NCBI GenBank assembly: GCA_038496675.1
Contig: CM076653.1
Location: 25,105,578-25,169,577 of the forward strand
Direction: 5' to 3'
Length of the DNA: 64,000 nucleotides
DNA from: Rachycentron canadum
Taxonomy: Eukaryota; Chordata; Actinopteri; Carangiformes; Rachycentridae
In this document: positions 26,976 to 40,800 of the stretch, piece after piece
How positions within the stretch are numbered: position 1 is the first letter of the stretch
How the letters are laid out: each line of letters begins with the position of its first letter
The notes under the pieces: generated by a model
What the model was told of the DNA's origin: nothing
What the model saw: the letters and a program-made list of their open reading frames with translations, nothing else
Database searches by the model: none
Position numbers and translations under genes: made by a program

Positions 26976-29900
26976 TGAGTGACTTGAATTGTGCATCCTG
27001 TATTCACACCCACACACAAGGGAAATGGTAAATAGTGGATCCCTGAGCTGGTTGCCCCTGAAACGTCTTACAACAAGACAAAGTGTAACAGCCGAAGGGG
27101 AAAGGGATGTTTTTTTTATGAAAAAGGTACTCACAATCCCCCGAGCAGCTGCTGAAGTAGCAGCATGTCAAAGTAAGGAGGATTGTGATGGTAGGTCATG
27201 TAGGATCGAAAGGAGAGTTTCAAGAGGAAGAAGACAATAAGCTGACTGTGACAGGCTGTGTTTGAGAAATCAATAGGCTCTGCTTTTGTTCTGTCTTACT
27301 TCAACACCTGAATCACAACAGAGCATCCAAGGCCAAGCAACATCAGTGTAACATCATTTGACAAAAGCTTGTGTGCCGTGAACGTAATACAACACACTCC
27401 CATGCTCATATATGGGAGTTGTATATTCATTGTTTCTATTTACATTTAAACAAGATACTAATGCAGATTGCCTGTAGTCCAGGGTTCTGAAATAATTTTT
27501 TATTTAAATGCCAAACTAGTGTGTAGTTTTTCATACATGGAACTGTGATGAAACTGCGTGCAACTGTCATGTCGCTCAAGTGGAAACCAACTCCACTTTG
27601 GGAAAATCTGATGTTTTCACTTCAACTAAAACTCCTCAAAAAAAAAACCCATTCACAAGGTCTTTCAACATCACATTCTTGTCAAAGCAGAGTTTAAGTC
27701 AAGTGAGTGTTATACATGCTCAACAGGCTTGAAATCAGTCAGTTGACCTGTGCCACCACAACTACCACAACATACCTTTAACGCACCAGTCACAGCGGCT
27801 GTCCCCTCTGTGCCATGAGACTGTGGTGAACAGAGAGGGGGACACAATGCCTTCAATGCACCAGCAAACAGAGATGTGCAATGCAGGCTAGGGGCTATAT
27901 AACTGAGCAGATATGGCGTCTCTTAAAAGAGCTCAGTTTTAGTTAGATTTCATGCTGTGACTGCCTCAAATACTGCGCTCTTTTAAATCATCACACTAGA
28001 CATTATCCATGCACTGTTACACATTAATGTTCTTCAATTTCCACTGTCCTAATAAAGTTTATGTGAAAGAGTGTCAGTCTAATAAAGTGTGAGATACATC
28101 AGGGTGATGAAAATTCAGGTTCATGGCTGGGTCTCTGAGGATTTCTTTTTTTTTTTTTTTTTTTTGCCCAAAGGGACTGGTCAAACCAGAAATACCACTT
28201 CCCCTAACAGAGCAGGCATTATAGCACAAAGACAACAAAGCCTGCATCCATTACACCGACACGGAGAAAAATGTCCCAAAGACTGTGTTTTGACTTTTAG
28301 AGGAGTGTCAGCAGTTCAGATTTCACTGGGGGTTCATATGAAGAGGACAGGTCAGATTTCTACACCGCAGTCCTGCCCTAACCCTAACCCTGACTCCATG
28401 ACATGAGCATTGGTTACACACCACAAACGCCACAAAAGAGGGCCCAAGGAATCTGGCTATAAATTTGTTGACACAGACAGAAAGGTAAAGAACTGAAACA
28501 CGGCCAGTGGGATAAATATAAACTGCTCAGGAGGCTTTCTTTCCTCTGGGTAGGGGATAAGGAGCAGTACTCGCAGCATCAGTCTTTCAGACCCACTTTT
28601 TGCAGTCTGGAGCTCGCTACCTCGGGGGAAGAAAACACAGGGAACGACGCAGCAGCAACTCATAGCTCTGCTTATTCCTTTGTTGGATAATTACACATCT
28701 GTGTGTGTGCTCGAGTTACGCAGTCTCACTCTCTTCATATGCAGGCTATAAACACTGGCCCATCTGCGTTGAATGATAAATTTCTGACTCCATTATTCAA
28801 GTAAAACATACGCTTTTAAGTGATAATGAGTATAATAGTCCTGTCATTTTAGACTTTTACATCAATGGGATATTTTTGAGCTTATTTGCAATATATGCAG
28901 CTTCTTATGCAAATGAGGCTCACTTTTTCATGTTTGGGAGGAATTCTACTTTTTCTGCCCTTTGCTCTACACATGGCAGCCAACATTCCTCCTCCACTTA
29001 CGTCATGCAGGTTCTGGCAGGCAGCTTGACTGATCCCCTCTCCTATATCAAACTTGCCAATCACAAGCTGGATGCCACTTTGATCAAATTTAACTAAAAT
29101 GGACTTGCTGGAGTTTGAAGGATCAATACCACATTAATAACACCTAGCTAAAGGAGCTGAGCAGTCTGCACTCTGGCTGTTGTTGCAGAGTGGAAATGAG
29201 GAGACGGGCCAAGGCAGGCTGCTGACTGTATATCTCTCAGTCTTGGCATCTCTTCCAGGGTGCTGGAAGGTGTCACAGTAACCCTGAAGAGCTCATAGTA
29301 GTGGCAGCTCCAGCCCCTGCGAGCACCAGTGTCAGGGTTGAGTCACTCAACGCCGTAGGACCTTCCTGCATGGCACAACTTCAATGCCCAATTTCCTGCT
29401 CTTACGGGCAAAGGCACTTCTGAACAAGATCACTGATGAAACATGCGCATACACCAAAATGTAAAAAAGCACTGCACACAAAGTTTCATATACTGTATCT
29501 TCATCAGTATGCTAAAACATTCATAGCATACAGCACAGAGTGCAAGTTTCTAATTAAAATAGCAAGTGGTCTGTGTATCGCTTCGCTTGCAAAGGAAATG
29601 GAATCACATTTGAAGTGCTTGGCCAAAAACAGCATGAAAATGAAATGACAAGGAGGAAACATGGAAGATTCTTTGCCAAATGTTTAGTCAAACATAGAAC
29701 GGGAGCACAATAATAGCATGATCATTTTCACCTTAATGCTAATGAAAGCATGTATCAGTTATCTGCTGCCATGCTAATTTCCCAAGTGTCTCACTGGTTA
29801 ATGTTTCATGGTCATTTAACTCTTTTCTAAAGAAGAGAATTAGTTTTTGGTTTCCCATTCATTGGTCATGTGGACTTGTCCTGATTCCTGACCCCTTAAT

Positions 29901-30673
29901 AATACACTTGTCACAAGTGTCATGTATAATTATCTCCAATCTGCCCAGCTTGCCTCCTGGTGGTTCCTTTCAGAGCTCTTTGTCGGCCTGCAGAATTGGC
30001 CAGCGAGACTTGATAAGAGCGAGGTCGGTCGCACAGAGAAGGGCCAGGATAAATGGCAGAGGAGGGGAGCAGCGGAAACGATGCCGCTTTCAGGACTTCA
30101 ACCTGTTCTCAAAGGCCACGGCCTGGTCTTTCTCTACTGTAGGAACATGGCGACCAACCTATTTGCCTGAGGAAGCCACACACCTGACTGCAACCTAAAC
30201 AAACTACAAAAAAAAAAGCAAAAAAAAAAAAAACAAGTGAAACCATATGGGGACTGATTTGGAAACAGAACAGTAACACGTTATAATTAAAAAGAGAACA
30301 GGAAACTGCTTAGCTGGATTAATTAAGCACAACAATCACAAGATGTGTGTAGCTGCAGCTGTGCACCCTCAGCACAGCACGAACTGAGGTGAGATGCATC
30401 ACACAGACAAGAGCAATGTGACCAGCTCAAGACAGAAGAGGCCCCTAACTGGACACGTGCTTCAAGTGAAGAGCATAGCACTTGGCATCCAGCAAAATCC
30501 CTTGAACATATATAGTAGATGGATATGTTTCATCTTTCACTCTTGTGAGATGAGTAAGCCAATCGGGAAGCTGGCTCTCCTCCACATAGCCCCACATTAC
30601 AATAGATCAGAGACAGAAACGGGAAGAGACAGGCTGCAGAGCAGAGGACTCCGCTCATAAGTGCCCAGTTTAA

Positions 30674-30674
<1 letters not shown>

Positions 30675-30722
<48 letters not shown>
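30675..30722. repeat. (CA)24 microsatellite
   Basis: An uninterrupted CA run of about 24 units, the longest perfect dinucleotide array in the window and probably polymorphic. Confidence 0.95.
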
Positions 30723-30724
<2 letters not shown>

Positions 30725-32848
30725 GTGCTGTAGGCAGAATAGCCAGCACACAAAAGCCCTGCTGTGCCCTCAGTCGAAAACAAAACATCTTGACAATCTA
30801 TCTGAATAAATTCCTCTGTCATTCTCAGCTTCTCTATCTAAAATTTTCTCCCCCTTTTCTTCCCCTCCGGTCCCCTTCCTCCTTCTTGCAAAGCTTTCCA
30901 TCTGCTCTCTGAATTACTGTCGGTGATCCCGCAAAGATGGAAACCAACCAGTCTTTGTAGGAGTCTGATTTAGGCCCAATCCCCAGTGCCCCTCTACCCA
31001 CAGATGGTGGCCTGTCTCCTGCAGGGAACACTTCCACTTGGTGGGTTTGCTGCAGCTCTGTGGTGCATGGCAACATTTTCTACTTGATGGTTACAATTTT
31101 TTTTTTTTTTCATCTTCAACGATTCACAAACGCATTGCCTGCTCTTTTTTCCCCCAGCGGGATGCATATTATAGTAAACACTTCTAATGCATTCACATGA
31201 ATTTACAAACCATTTCAATTACATATGTAACTGCACCTCAGCAGATTCAAGACAATTATTTTCATCCTTTTCTGTATGTCCTTTAATCTGTTTAGTGTTT
31301 TCCTACTGTCTGTTTCCTGTAAGTATCAATGTGTTTTTTCCCACAAAGAAAAGTATCAAATCTCCACAATTGAACGCGTGGGCGTTTGTTATTTTTGCTT
31401 GAATAAATACTTAAACTTTAATTTGATTATCAAAAGATTGCTACAGCTCTAGTCCATCTATGCTTATACGTGCTGGTGGTCGTGCTTTACTTTTCTCAGT
31501 GCTGTTGCTGATGCAAACCCGAAACCCTACAGAGTTATTCATTCTGTCTCATGCTTTAACTAGACGGTCTGGGCCTTCCCAGTCCTTTTTATCCCAGTCC
31601 AAGTGTTATCTTTACTAAAATAAGCAAGAAAGGATATTCTGCCTTAACTTGATCAAACTGGGAAATGAGTCATGAGACACAGGATAATTACAGCACTCAG
31701 TTGACAACATTTGCTGCTAATAGAGGAGACAGATGGTAAGTGAACATCCATTCTATTCCCATAAGAGACAACAGAAGAGTAAAGTGTCAGATTGGGTTTT
31801 ACAGCATGAAAAAACACACAAATACCCACACACAGACACAGAAACTGGACTTTCATGTTCATAACATCTTTGTGTCTGAGCAAATATGATGCAATGTTAG
31901 CCCCCCCCCCATCACCCTGAATATAGTCAGTACAGTGCAGCGAGATCCTCCATATTTCATAGCCTCTAATAATTTCACTTCCTCTACACTGACAGCCTGG
32001 ACCGACCACCACACAAGCAAAGAAGAGATATGGAAAACACGGATTAGATTGTGCGAAAGGGGCAAGAAATCTGCAGCCAGCCACATGGTCTTGACTCAAG
32101 GTTAAGGTGTGGCCGTCACACAAAACCACGGACATAAAGTCTGTGTCAATCAAAAGAAACACTCTGGGGCTCCTTCATTTCTCCTCTTAGAGGATACAGG
32201 CAGGTGGAGAATCATGAGGGGACTGAGGCCAGGGGATCAGTCACGTAGAGCAGAAGCCACAAAAACTGGCAGCGTTAACTATTTGAGCCTAATGGGAAGG
32301 TAAGAGCGCAGATGGCAAGGCTTGCAACACTCCAGTTAACAAACTAAAAAACCCACATGTACATTTGTTTTGTTGACAGACACTCACAGAGCCTCAGTGA
32401 AGTGTCACTGTTCCATTCAGCTCTTTTAATTACCTGTGTGTGATTTAATCCTTCATATGTCTCAGCCCATTCCTCTTAATGATCTGCTCCATTCAGCTCT
32501 TGACAATACACATTCTGCTTGCATGGATATGTTGTTTCTTTCCTTTTTCTTTCTTTTTTCTTTTTTTTTTTGTTGTTGTTCCTGCCCCTTTCACGATGAG
32601 TTATAAGAATAAGCATTATATCGAGCATTAGTAGGTTTTGGCATTTCTTGAAAAACAGCAGCGCTGCCAAATTTCAAGGCAAATCTCCCTTGTGATCTCA
32701 GCATAATCAAGTTTTTTTTTTTAATCCAACACCCATGTGACAAGCACAGTGCCGCATTGTTATACAGTGTTGAAACAGCCCGCACTGTAAATGTTACCAA
32801 TATTATTACCCTGGTTTTATGTTCCACAGGGGTAAAACTATGCCTTAA

Positions 32849-32872
32849 TGTGTGTGTCTGTGTGTGTGTGTC

Positions 32873-32918
<46 letters not shown>
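32849..32918. repeat. (GT)n microsatellite
   Basis: An interrupted GT run (TCTG and GAGTG interruptions) becomes a perfect array of about 19 units at its 3' side. Confidence 0.95.
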
Positions 32919-32920
<2 letters not shown>

Positions 32921-34163
32921 ACTCAAGACCAAGTCATTTCAGTCTTTGAGCCACTGTGATTCCATTGCATAAATTACATAGAAGTCAGTGAATAAAAAAG
33001 ATTTAAAAAACACAAATGAGAATGGATGTGAAAAAGTCTGAGGCAAAAAATTCATATAAAAGATGTTTAGTCTTAGTGTCTCTCTACTGTCTCTGTTTCC
33101 ATCTCTGTAATATGTGGCTGATTTTCAATCAAAAAGTTTATTTATCTTGCTGCCACTAAATGGAAAAGTGGAAAAAGTCAGCTACTTTTAGAAATTGGAA
33201 CCGATTTTGATCCTTTTATCTGTAAGACACATTATCACCACATTGCAATCCAGCAATGTGCTCACCAATCAGAAAAAATAACTTAAGAAGTAAAAAGCCT
33301 TGTCTGCCAAACATTGACGATGTTAAATCTCCCCCATCTTGAAAGATTTAGAGCTGATTTGAGAGCATCAATATGTCTTCTACAGCCACTCAACCCAAAG
33401 GACCAGAGGCAGCCCATCACATCAGGAGGAAAAAGGCTACATCTTCAAAAGCTCAGTAAGGCATTATAATGCCTCATAACTCATTCAAATATAAACTTTT
33501 AAGGAGTCAACCAGTCAACAATTATGCAACCCAAAGGCAGTATGGAGCAGCTCCAGGTTCTGGTCTCTGGATGTCATCAGTCTGGAGTCGGGCTGTGGGG
33601 ATTTGGGAGATTAATGCTCACAAATATTGATTAAATTGCCTGAAGGCGGTGGGAGTGTCGTCCAGCCCGTTTAAGGGGAAACTGTCTCTCTGGATGAAAC
33701 TGATTTCTAACTTTCGATCACAATGTCAAATACCTTTTAGGCAACCTGGCGCCTTTAAATGTGCTTCTGAACAAGGAAAAACTGAAGCAGCGTAGCAGAG
33801 GATTGTTGTTTTGGGAAAGGGGAGCGTTCCCCAGATCATCCAGGCGCAAACCTGCGAATGTTTTATTTATTTATTTTTTATTTTTTTGCAGGAGTCCGAC
33901 ACTAAGAAAACTTAATACTTCAGTTTACAAAGTTAATAAAGATTTTTCATTTTTTTTTATAGTGCCGTGGTTAACGTTGTCCCACTAATAAGTCACGGGA
34001 AGCAGCAGTGTGCCGCAGATAAATGCAGCAATGTGCTAAGGAGAGGGGGGCACAAAGTTGGCAAATCACCACACTCGCTCCGCTTTTGCTTTCAGTGGAG
34101 TTTCATCCACATGTAAAAACTTCCCAACTGCGGCCAGGAGACAGACATGAATATGCGCCTTAC

Positions 34164-34233
34164 CTGTTGGCCCCTCGATGCCATCGGCGTAGATCTGAAC
34201 AGTCAAAATCAAAAGGAAGGCGCAGGTGTTCAT
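34164..34233 (-). CDS. First coding exon of an unidentified secreted or membrane protein
   Basis: An ATG at 34,233 opens a 23-codon frame plus one base, ending at a strong donor (ACAG|GTAAGG). The peptide begins MNTCAFLLILTVQIYADGIE. A polar start, a hydrophobic core (AFLLILTVQI) and a small residue before Asp make a typical cleavable signal peptide, with cleavage likely after YA, so the product should enter the secretory pathway. The frame is also open upstream to a GTG at 34,254, but that is not an ATG. The exon ends in phase 1, the usual pattern for genes whose next exon encodes an extracellular module. No matching second exon was recognised downstream on the minus strand within the window, so the gene probably has a first intron exceeding 30 kb or is not real. 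I do not recognise the family. Confidence 0.5.
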
Positions 34234-34600
34234 CGTGTAGCTGTTGTAGTCCACTTTAAATGTGCAGAAGAAATCATTTCATTCACTCCGTGAGGTCCGG
34301 GCGCGCAAGTAGTAGGAGCCGAGCGCATCTAGTCCCCCAGTTCTCACTGAGTGGAGTTTCACAGACACGGAGGGAGACAGGGCAGAGCTACTTCTGCAAA
34401 CTGACGTCAGGGTAAACAGTTCAGGGGAGAGATTTCTTTCTCGAGCCCACTTTCCTACCCAGCCTCCACTTCCCTGCAGATACAAAGTATGAGCCGGGCG
34501 CCTCCAAGTGGCGACACCCAGCATCGGCACTGTGGTGCTCAAGCGTCGGCCAAGCAAAACCCCAGACTGCCTGTGTTGGCACGCTGGTATTTCTATGCTT
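34234..34600 (-). promoter_or_regulatory. CpG-containing 5' region of the orphan exon
   Basis: Directly upstream of the signal-peptide ATG the DNA is GC-richer than its surroundings and carries clustered CpGs (34,292-34,330 and 34,494-34,550), as expected of a fish promoter and 5' UTR. No TATA box or defined start site can be assigned. Confidence 0.4.
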
Positions 34601-34739
34601 GTGAGGTCCAGGAGCCCCTTTTAGACCGTGAGAGCGAGGACAGTCTTGAAAAGTGGGGATATTTTTACCAGTGTTTATTTCGTCAAAGGCCTGTCTGATG
34701 TTCCAAACTGGATTTGAAATGTGAAAACTAGAATTATGT

Positions 34740-34880
34740 TTAACCTAGATTATCGAGTAAGGTTAGTGGTTGGGATTAGGTATGTAGGTTAGGTATGTGG
34801 CCATTTGTGATGGTTAAGGTCCAGACTAGGGAATGCAAGACTTTATTAAGGTAAAAAGGTTAAAGGTTAGGTTAAGTATC
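34740..34880. repeat. Degenerate GGTTAGG-type minisatellite
   Basis: Repeated GGTTAG, GGTTAGGT and ATTAGGTATG words occur over about 140 bases. They resemble drifted telomere-like or teleost TTAGG-rich simple DNA. No coding potential was seen. Confidence 0.45.
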
Positions 34881-37276
34881 TATAAAATACAGATAAAAAT
34901 CAATGCAGTGTTCTTCTTTGCTAAACAAGTTGGTGTTTCTGTGCCATTTCATCCACAATCTGAAATAGAAGTTACTTTGTCTTCAAGGCTCAGCAGCTCC
35001 TAACAGTCCTAATAGTACAGGTACAGGATTACCAGCCTGACAACACTAGCTGCATGTTGAGAAATACTCATTATACATTATTTACATGCCCTTGAACTGC
35101 AGATAGGCCCGTGTTTTTAAAGTAGCACCTGCATTAGCAATGACATGCTCATGCTTTAAAATCGTATAATCTGACATATATTTAATCCAGTGAATGTATC
35201 TGTAACATATGCTAAAATATTCTTTATTTTTTGTCATATAAGTGTCTGTTTATAGCTGAGAGTTATATATTTACATATTATAGACAGGTGAGCACCCAGT
35301 GACAGGTGCGAAGCATATTTCTGCATAAATTAGTCTGGGGTGCGCACAAAAATTTTGCCTTTGATATGGTTACATTGGTGGAGAATACAATTGTCTTTAA
35401 TGTAATCTCCAAATAGAACAACAAAAAAAGCTACTGTGACTTTGAGATGTACAGTATTTAATGCTATACAACATGTAGAGGGTTGTATATTTAATTATGA
35501 CTTGCTGGACACTCTTCACATGCTGCAAGGTGACCCATTGTATTTGATCAAAGCTCTCTATGGCATCTGCGACTTGCATTAAGAAAAATTAAACATCTTG
35601 CACAACTGCTGATGTTGCAGCTAGCCCTCTCTGTGAACCAAGCTGGTGTTAAAACATGGCTGGGCTCACACATTTAGCTGTGGCTCAAGGACTCCTGATT
35701 GGATCAAGACACCATTACACAGGCTATTCATCATTTTGGTGCTGTGTGTAAACATTAAAGTTGTGGATTGAATTACAGAGGGCCAACAGACAAGCGTAAG
35801 GCTTCCAACATGAATGCATATCTCAGTCTCTAATGTTGTTAGGCCAGAATGACAGATAAACAATGGACTGCTCAGCAAATTGCTTAATTTAACCAGTGGA
35901 GCACGGCATATGTCGAGCTAACACCTGTAATTACACCTGCTTGATGCATGGAAGCCATTTTTGCGCCCTGGTATTCAAGGCACAGAGTAGCAATTTATTT
36001 AAAGTAGCAAGTATTTTGGCCTGAATCTGTTCAACTGCACGACAGGTTAATTTGCAGTAAAGCTGTAACAGGATGTTGCAAAATACTGTTCAACTCCAAC
36101 AACAGGACAGGCATCAGCAGGGCTGCTGACAGCTGCACTATGATGAAAGTCATTTTATCGAGTATTTTATCAGCTGCCACTCATAACCCCTCACAAACAA
36201 GTACATCTGCACAGGCAGTGCTGTGCATGAATTTATAATAACACATCATTACAGTTCTGAAGGAAATTGTCAAAGGCTAGCTATCAAACCATCACTGTCT
36301 ATCACACAGGTTCGGCATGCAGCATGATGTTCAAGAAGTAAGTGAACGACATCTCAGACAGAGGAGGAAACTGCTGCTGCACTTTTATCTTTACCAAGCA
36401 GTGATATCACAAGAGATTTTCATTGTTTGTCAAATAAAAATTATTGTTTGACAACAGAGACTGTCATGTCATCATATGTCTGACACGCTGAATGAGGTGA
36501 ATCCATAGGGCAGCTGTTTACTCCCATTTGTACTGTTGAATTAGCCACTTCATTTCTCTATAAGTGTAATTGAAGTCATTAACATTCACATCAGAGACTG
36601 GCTAAAGCTGCAGAAAGATAAACGAAGGGTCCAACCACCATTTTATATCTGACTAGCAAAACACTTTTCTGTTCAAATTTTAAATGTGAATGCTTTTATT
36701 GGGATTTTGTTCATTATCTTACAAAGACACACTTTCATAATTTTTCTATATTAAAAGGAGAAGAGGTCATTTAACACAATTCTGTATTTGTGGCACATTA
36801 GTACACAATATCCTGTGTAAAGCAACAGCAAATGTCAACAGTCAAAATACTTATTTTATATATAGTTTTCACTGTCTTAAATTGAGAATAATGTATTCTT
36901 CAGGCAGTGAGTGTCCAGTGCATAGATCTTGGTCTCAGTCGTTATTGCAAGGGCCTAAATACGAGCCTGAGTATCCAATATTTCACAAAATTCAAATTAT
37001 AAAAAAAAGTCTAAACACAAGTGTTAACTCACAAAAAAAAGTATGTTAAATTACAAATATTATAGGATGTTAATTATAAAAGTGTTAAAGAGATTTGTCA
37101 CAAATAGCTGAAACTACTTTCAGTTTAGGGAAATGTTATCACCAAAGACCATAAAATATGGTAAAGAATCAATTATCATATTTACAGACTTCAAACAGAA
37201 ACACTAATAGGGAGTTCTGTCACAACTACCCAGGTTTCTAATACTATATCCAATAGACAAGAGACAACTGTGTTTT
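34881..37276. other. Intergenic DNA, nothing recognised
   Basis: AT-rich DNA between the orphan exon's promoter side and the 3' side of the GMEB1-like gene. No splice-compatible open frame or known repeat was recognised, apart from the element that begins at 37,277. Confidence 0.5.
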
Positions 37277-37590
37277 AGGGCTGCAAATAATGATTGCTTT
37301 CAGTGTCAATTATAGTATTTATTATTTTCTCCATAAATTGATTTCAGTCTAAAAAATATCCACAAAAAATAGTAAAAAAATGCCCTTTACATTTTCCCAG
37401 AATATGGGAAGTGACATATTATGAAATATTGCAAAATACTGCATATTTGTCAGAGCAACAGTCCAACACTCAGAAGTTGAGTGACTTTTTTAGAATCTTT
37501 TTGTGATAAAAATTATTATATTGACTTATTGATTATTGAATTGTTGCTGACTAATTTTCTGAAGAATCAATTAATAAACTAATCATTTCA
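37277..37590 (+). repeat. Dispersed teleost repeat, copy 3 (near full length)
   Basis: It starts AGGGCTGCAAATAATGATTG and passes through AATGCCCTTTACATTTTCCC and GCAACAGTCCAACACTC. It ends near TGCTGACTAATTTTCTGAAG and ACTAATCATTTCA. Both expected ends of the family are present, making it the most complete copy here. On the minus strand it supplies an AATAAA at 37,323-37,318, about 530 bases past the GMEB1-like stop codon, which could serve as a polyadenylation signal; that use is inference. Confidence 0.75.
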
Positions 37591-37848
37591 CTTACACAGC
37601 ATTTTCAGTGTTTTTATGTTAAAAAAAAAGCATGTCGAAATGGTCTCTGTAAAAACGTGTGCCTGTAATACCACTAAAGTAACCACAACTCAGCTAAAAT
37701 AACAACAGCAAAGATATGAGCATACAAGGGAAAAAAAAACTGTTTTACAAGGTAATATTGTTTTTGAAGCTTTTCTCCTTTAAGTATTCAGGTCTCAGGC
37801 ACATTCCCTCACTTAGTCCTCCAGTGTCCCTTTGGGATTATCTCTCTC

Positions 37849-40800
37849 TCACTTACTTTTATGTTTCTTTGATACCTTTCTTCCAATAATTATCCTCTCA
37901 ATGTCATGCAAGCCTTCTGTCTCCTCTTCCTCCTCATTTCTAAGGAGAGGATCTTCTTGAGACTTAACAGTCCTCTGTCCAGGCTCTTTGTTGATCCCTG
38001 AGGTGTCCTTTTTCTCAGCATCCTCCTGTCCCTGCTGGTGAACTTTGTCCTGGCTACCTGTCCCAGCCAACTCATGGTCCCACTCTAACGTAGTACTTTC
38101 ACTATCTCTGCACGCTCCGGTATGGTGATGCTGACCAGTGGAGGCAGAGAAATGGGTGAAGAGCTGAGGGTTGATGGTGAGTTGAGCATTAGATGCAGCA
38201 GATAGACCAGTAACAGAGACAGGCTGGGTCACTGAGCTTGTTTTCACGGGGGACAGCACGTTTTGGGTTTGGTTGTTTGATGGGTTTGGGTGTTGACGTC
38301 GAAAGTGTTTCGAGGGTCTACTTTTGTAGGATTTGCTTTTATCAAAACCTTGTTTCCTCCGTTCCTTCAAAATCTCATCCAACACTAATGAAAAACATGA
38401 TAATAGTCAGTACAATCCACTTAGATATCACTGTATGTTACTGTGTGTTGCCTTCGACAGCTTTCTCACCATAAATACTGCTTTGGATTTTGTTCTCTTC
38501 ATTCTGGCTGCGCCTGAGGTCCAGAGTTTGCTTCACTGAGTCTAAAAGCCCAAGCATCTCACAAAAGGAATTTAGCATGATGGCATCTGACAAAACAAAA
38601 TGATCAATCATCAGCTACAAGCTTTGAATAATTACCATTTTTATTAGTTTATCTACACCAAATTGTGCAGTTTTACTAAACTGTATGTCTATCTAGTGGA
38701 GTCTTTGTTGAAAATTATTCCAAAATTTGACTGACATGTTTTTTTTTTTTTTTTAACTTGACAGACATTTGACTAAATTTAAAGCAATTCTTTTCCGAGG
38801 CAGGAACTCACCTGTCTCCTGGAGGTTAGCCTTCTCACTGCGAACTTTCACTCCTTTAAGAGTGGCTAAGAATTCAGTCTGGAGACTGGACAGGACCTCC
38901 CCCATCAGTCCTGAGTCTGCCACACCCTGCCACAGACTCAGTACTCCATCTAGATGGTCAATTATGAAAGTCATTATTATGGCCTGGAGAACTTTGTATG
39001 TCTGTTTGGTTGTCTTTGCATTTAAAAATGGCCATAGGAGGATAAAAGAAAGTCATGTGGGAATAGTCATAGAGGTGATGTTTGTATGTGTTTGGAAAGA
39101 TGCATTCCTATGTGAGCTGTGCAGCTGGACCGTCACCGACACAAAGCAAAGCAAATAAATAAGAAATGTGGGATAAATGAGAGTGGGGAAGCAGGGAAAG
39201 CTTGAGCATTGAAGAGAGTCAAAGGATTGCAAAAGAGAGTAATATAGTGAAAAAGGAAACATAGGAGGAGGTGACAGGGTTGGAGAAACAGTGAAGAAAA
39301 GATAGAGGGAGATGCAGCACTTGGAGAGAGAGAGGACATTAAATAGGTAATAGAGGGAGAAAGAGGACGGGTAGGAAAGTAGAAAAATGGGTTAGAATAG
39401 TGATGCTCTAAGAGGAAAGAAAGGACATTGCAGATTGGAGAGAGAATGAAAAATTGCTTGCGATCAGTGCAAAACTGCGCAAAATACTAGTTGAGTGTAT
39501 TACAGTGATAAAATGTCAGAGGCACTTGATATCTTATCTTGTAAGAAATGTGTCCACTTTTACATTTGCTTAAATGTCTGTCAGGATAAATGTAATGTGT
39601 CAAATAAAAATATTCCAAATCCCATTTGCAGCTATCTGAAGTTAAACTCATTTATTTCTCCATGTCAGGAATGTACACTAATGGGAAGTAGCACATTTGT
39701 GTCGATAGAAGAGCGTGGTTATTGGCTGGCTGCATTTACTCAGAGTTGTCCATTTGTTTAAAGCCCTGTGACAGGCAATGCCACTTGTGCGGTGAGGCTT
39801 TGCAATTTGCCATTCTCACAAAAGATCACCGGAGGCTGTTTTACCTACTGTGGTCCAGCTGGAACAATGCCTAATCAGGTCACCTTTAAAAGGCCTTAAA
39901 TCAAAGCTTAGGTCTGTGCAAGAAAAAGCCACACTTAGAAATGTCAGATGCAGTCGATGGTAATATAAAGGGACATGACTCTTTGCCTGCCAGGGTCAGC
40001 AACTTTTTAAGGCCAGTCTGCAGGAATGGAATACTATTTGCACAACTGCAGATTCAGAGGTTCAGTGGCTCTGTGTATCAGAGGTGTCAAACAATGGTGA
40101 CAGCAAGCGGCGTGATATGAGATAAGGGCTGTGGGTAGATAATATTAATATTCACAGTTGTTATTCTATATTATTCAGTTGTTATTCTATATAATTCACT
40201 GGATATACATTTTGAACCTGACGGTTGCATTTGTTTTCATTCATATCATTAGTTGCCATTTTCATCCATCAGGATGGAGGTCTGAAGGTGGACTGAGTAA
40301 AAATGTATCCTTCCAAATTTACCCCCAGGACACTGTCCTGGGTCAGCTGACAAAATGGTTGATGATTAAGTAAATGCAATTTCCATCATTCCAGAGTTTT
40401 TCACTTGATGGACACTGGGCAGGAAAAAACGTGACCTCCATGTGCAAAAACCAAACTGCAGTATACCACAGAGGCACTGCAGGTGAGTTGTAAATATTGT
40501 GTCAACACAGGCCATTACGAAGTAAATGAAGCCCCCCATTGTTGGTTACGTAGCAACTTACTATGCACAAATATCACTTTTAGATGATAATTATTTGTGT
40601 CACATATGTTACACAATGAATGCTAAGTATACAATATAGAGGCCCCGGATTCAGCTTTGATAGTCAATATATTTGTCCTATCACTCGACCCCATTTCTTT
40701 TTTCATACCAACTAATCCTCAACCTATTCAAGATATTTAACAGGCCCCAGTACATATTTACCAGCCGTCTCAGCCCACTTTCTCTTTGCTGCATGTCCAT

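Larger units (their letters stand above)
10291..34163. other. Gene-poor DNA facing the orphan first exon
   Basis: About 24 kb without a supported coding exon. Open frames here are short, lack recognisable domains and overlap low-complexity DNA. The stretch contains dispersed-repeat copies (14,351-14,525 and 18,062-18,318), a retrotransposon-type tail (26,885-26,975), microsatellites (12,255-12,291, 21,406-21,446, 30,675-30,722, 32,849-32,918) and scattered TAAT-rich blocks. It is most simply read as a large first intron of the minus-strand gene starting at 34,233, or as intron plus intergenic DNA. Confidence 0.55.

Noticed and set aside
28373..28391. Interstitial telomere repeat (CCCTAACCCTAACCC)
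   Set aside because: Only about two units, too short to be more than chance or drift.
30661..30912. Short frames encoding Thr/His or Val/Cys repeats
   Set aside because: Direct translation of the (CA)n tract.
31653..32162. A 169-codon minus-strand open frame
   Set aside because: No family resemblance and no usable splice context. It includes a homopolymer C run.
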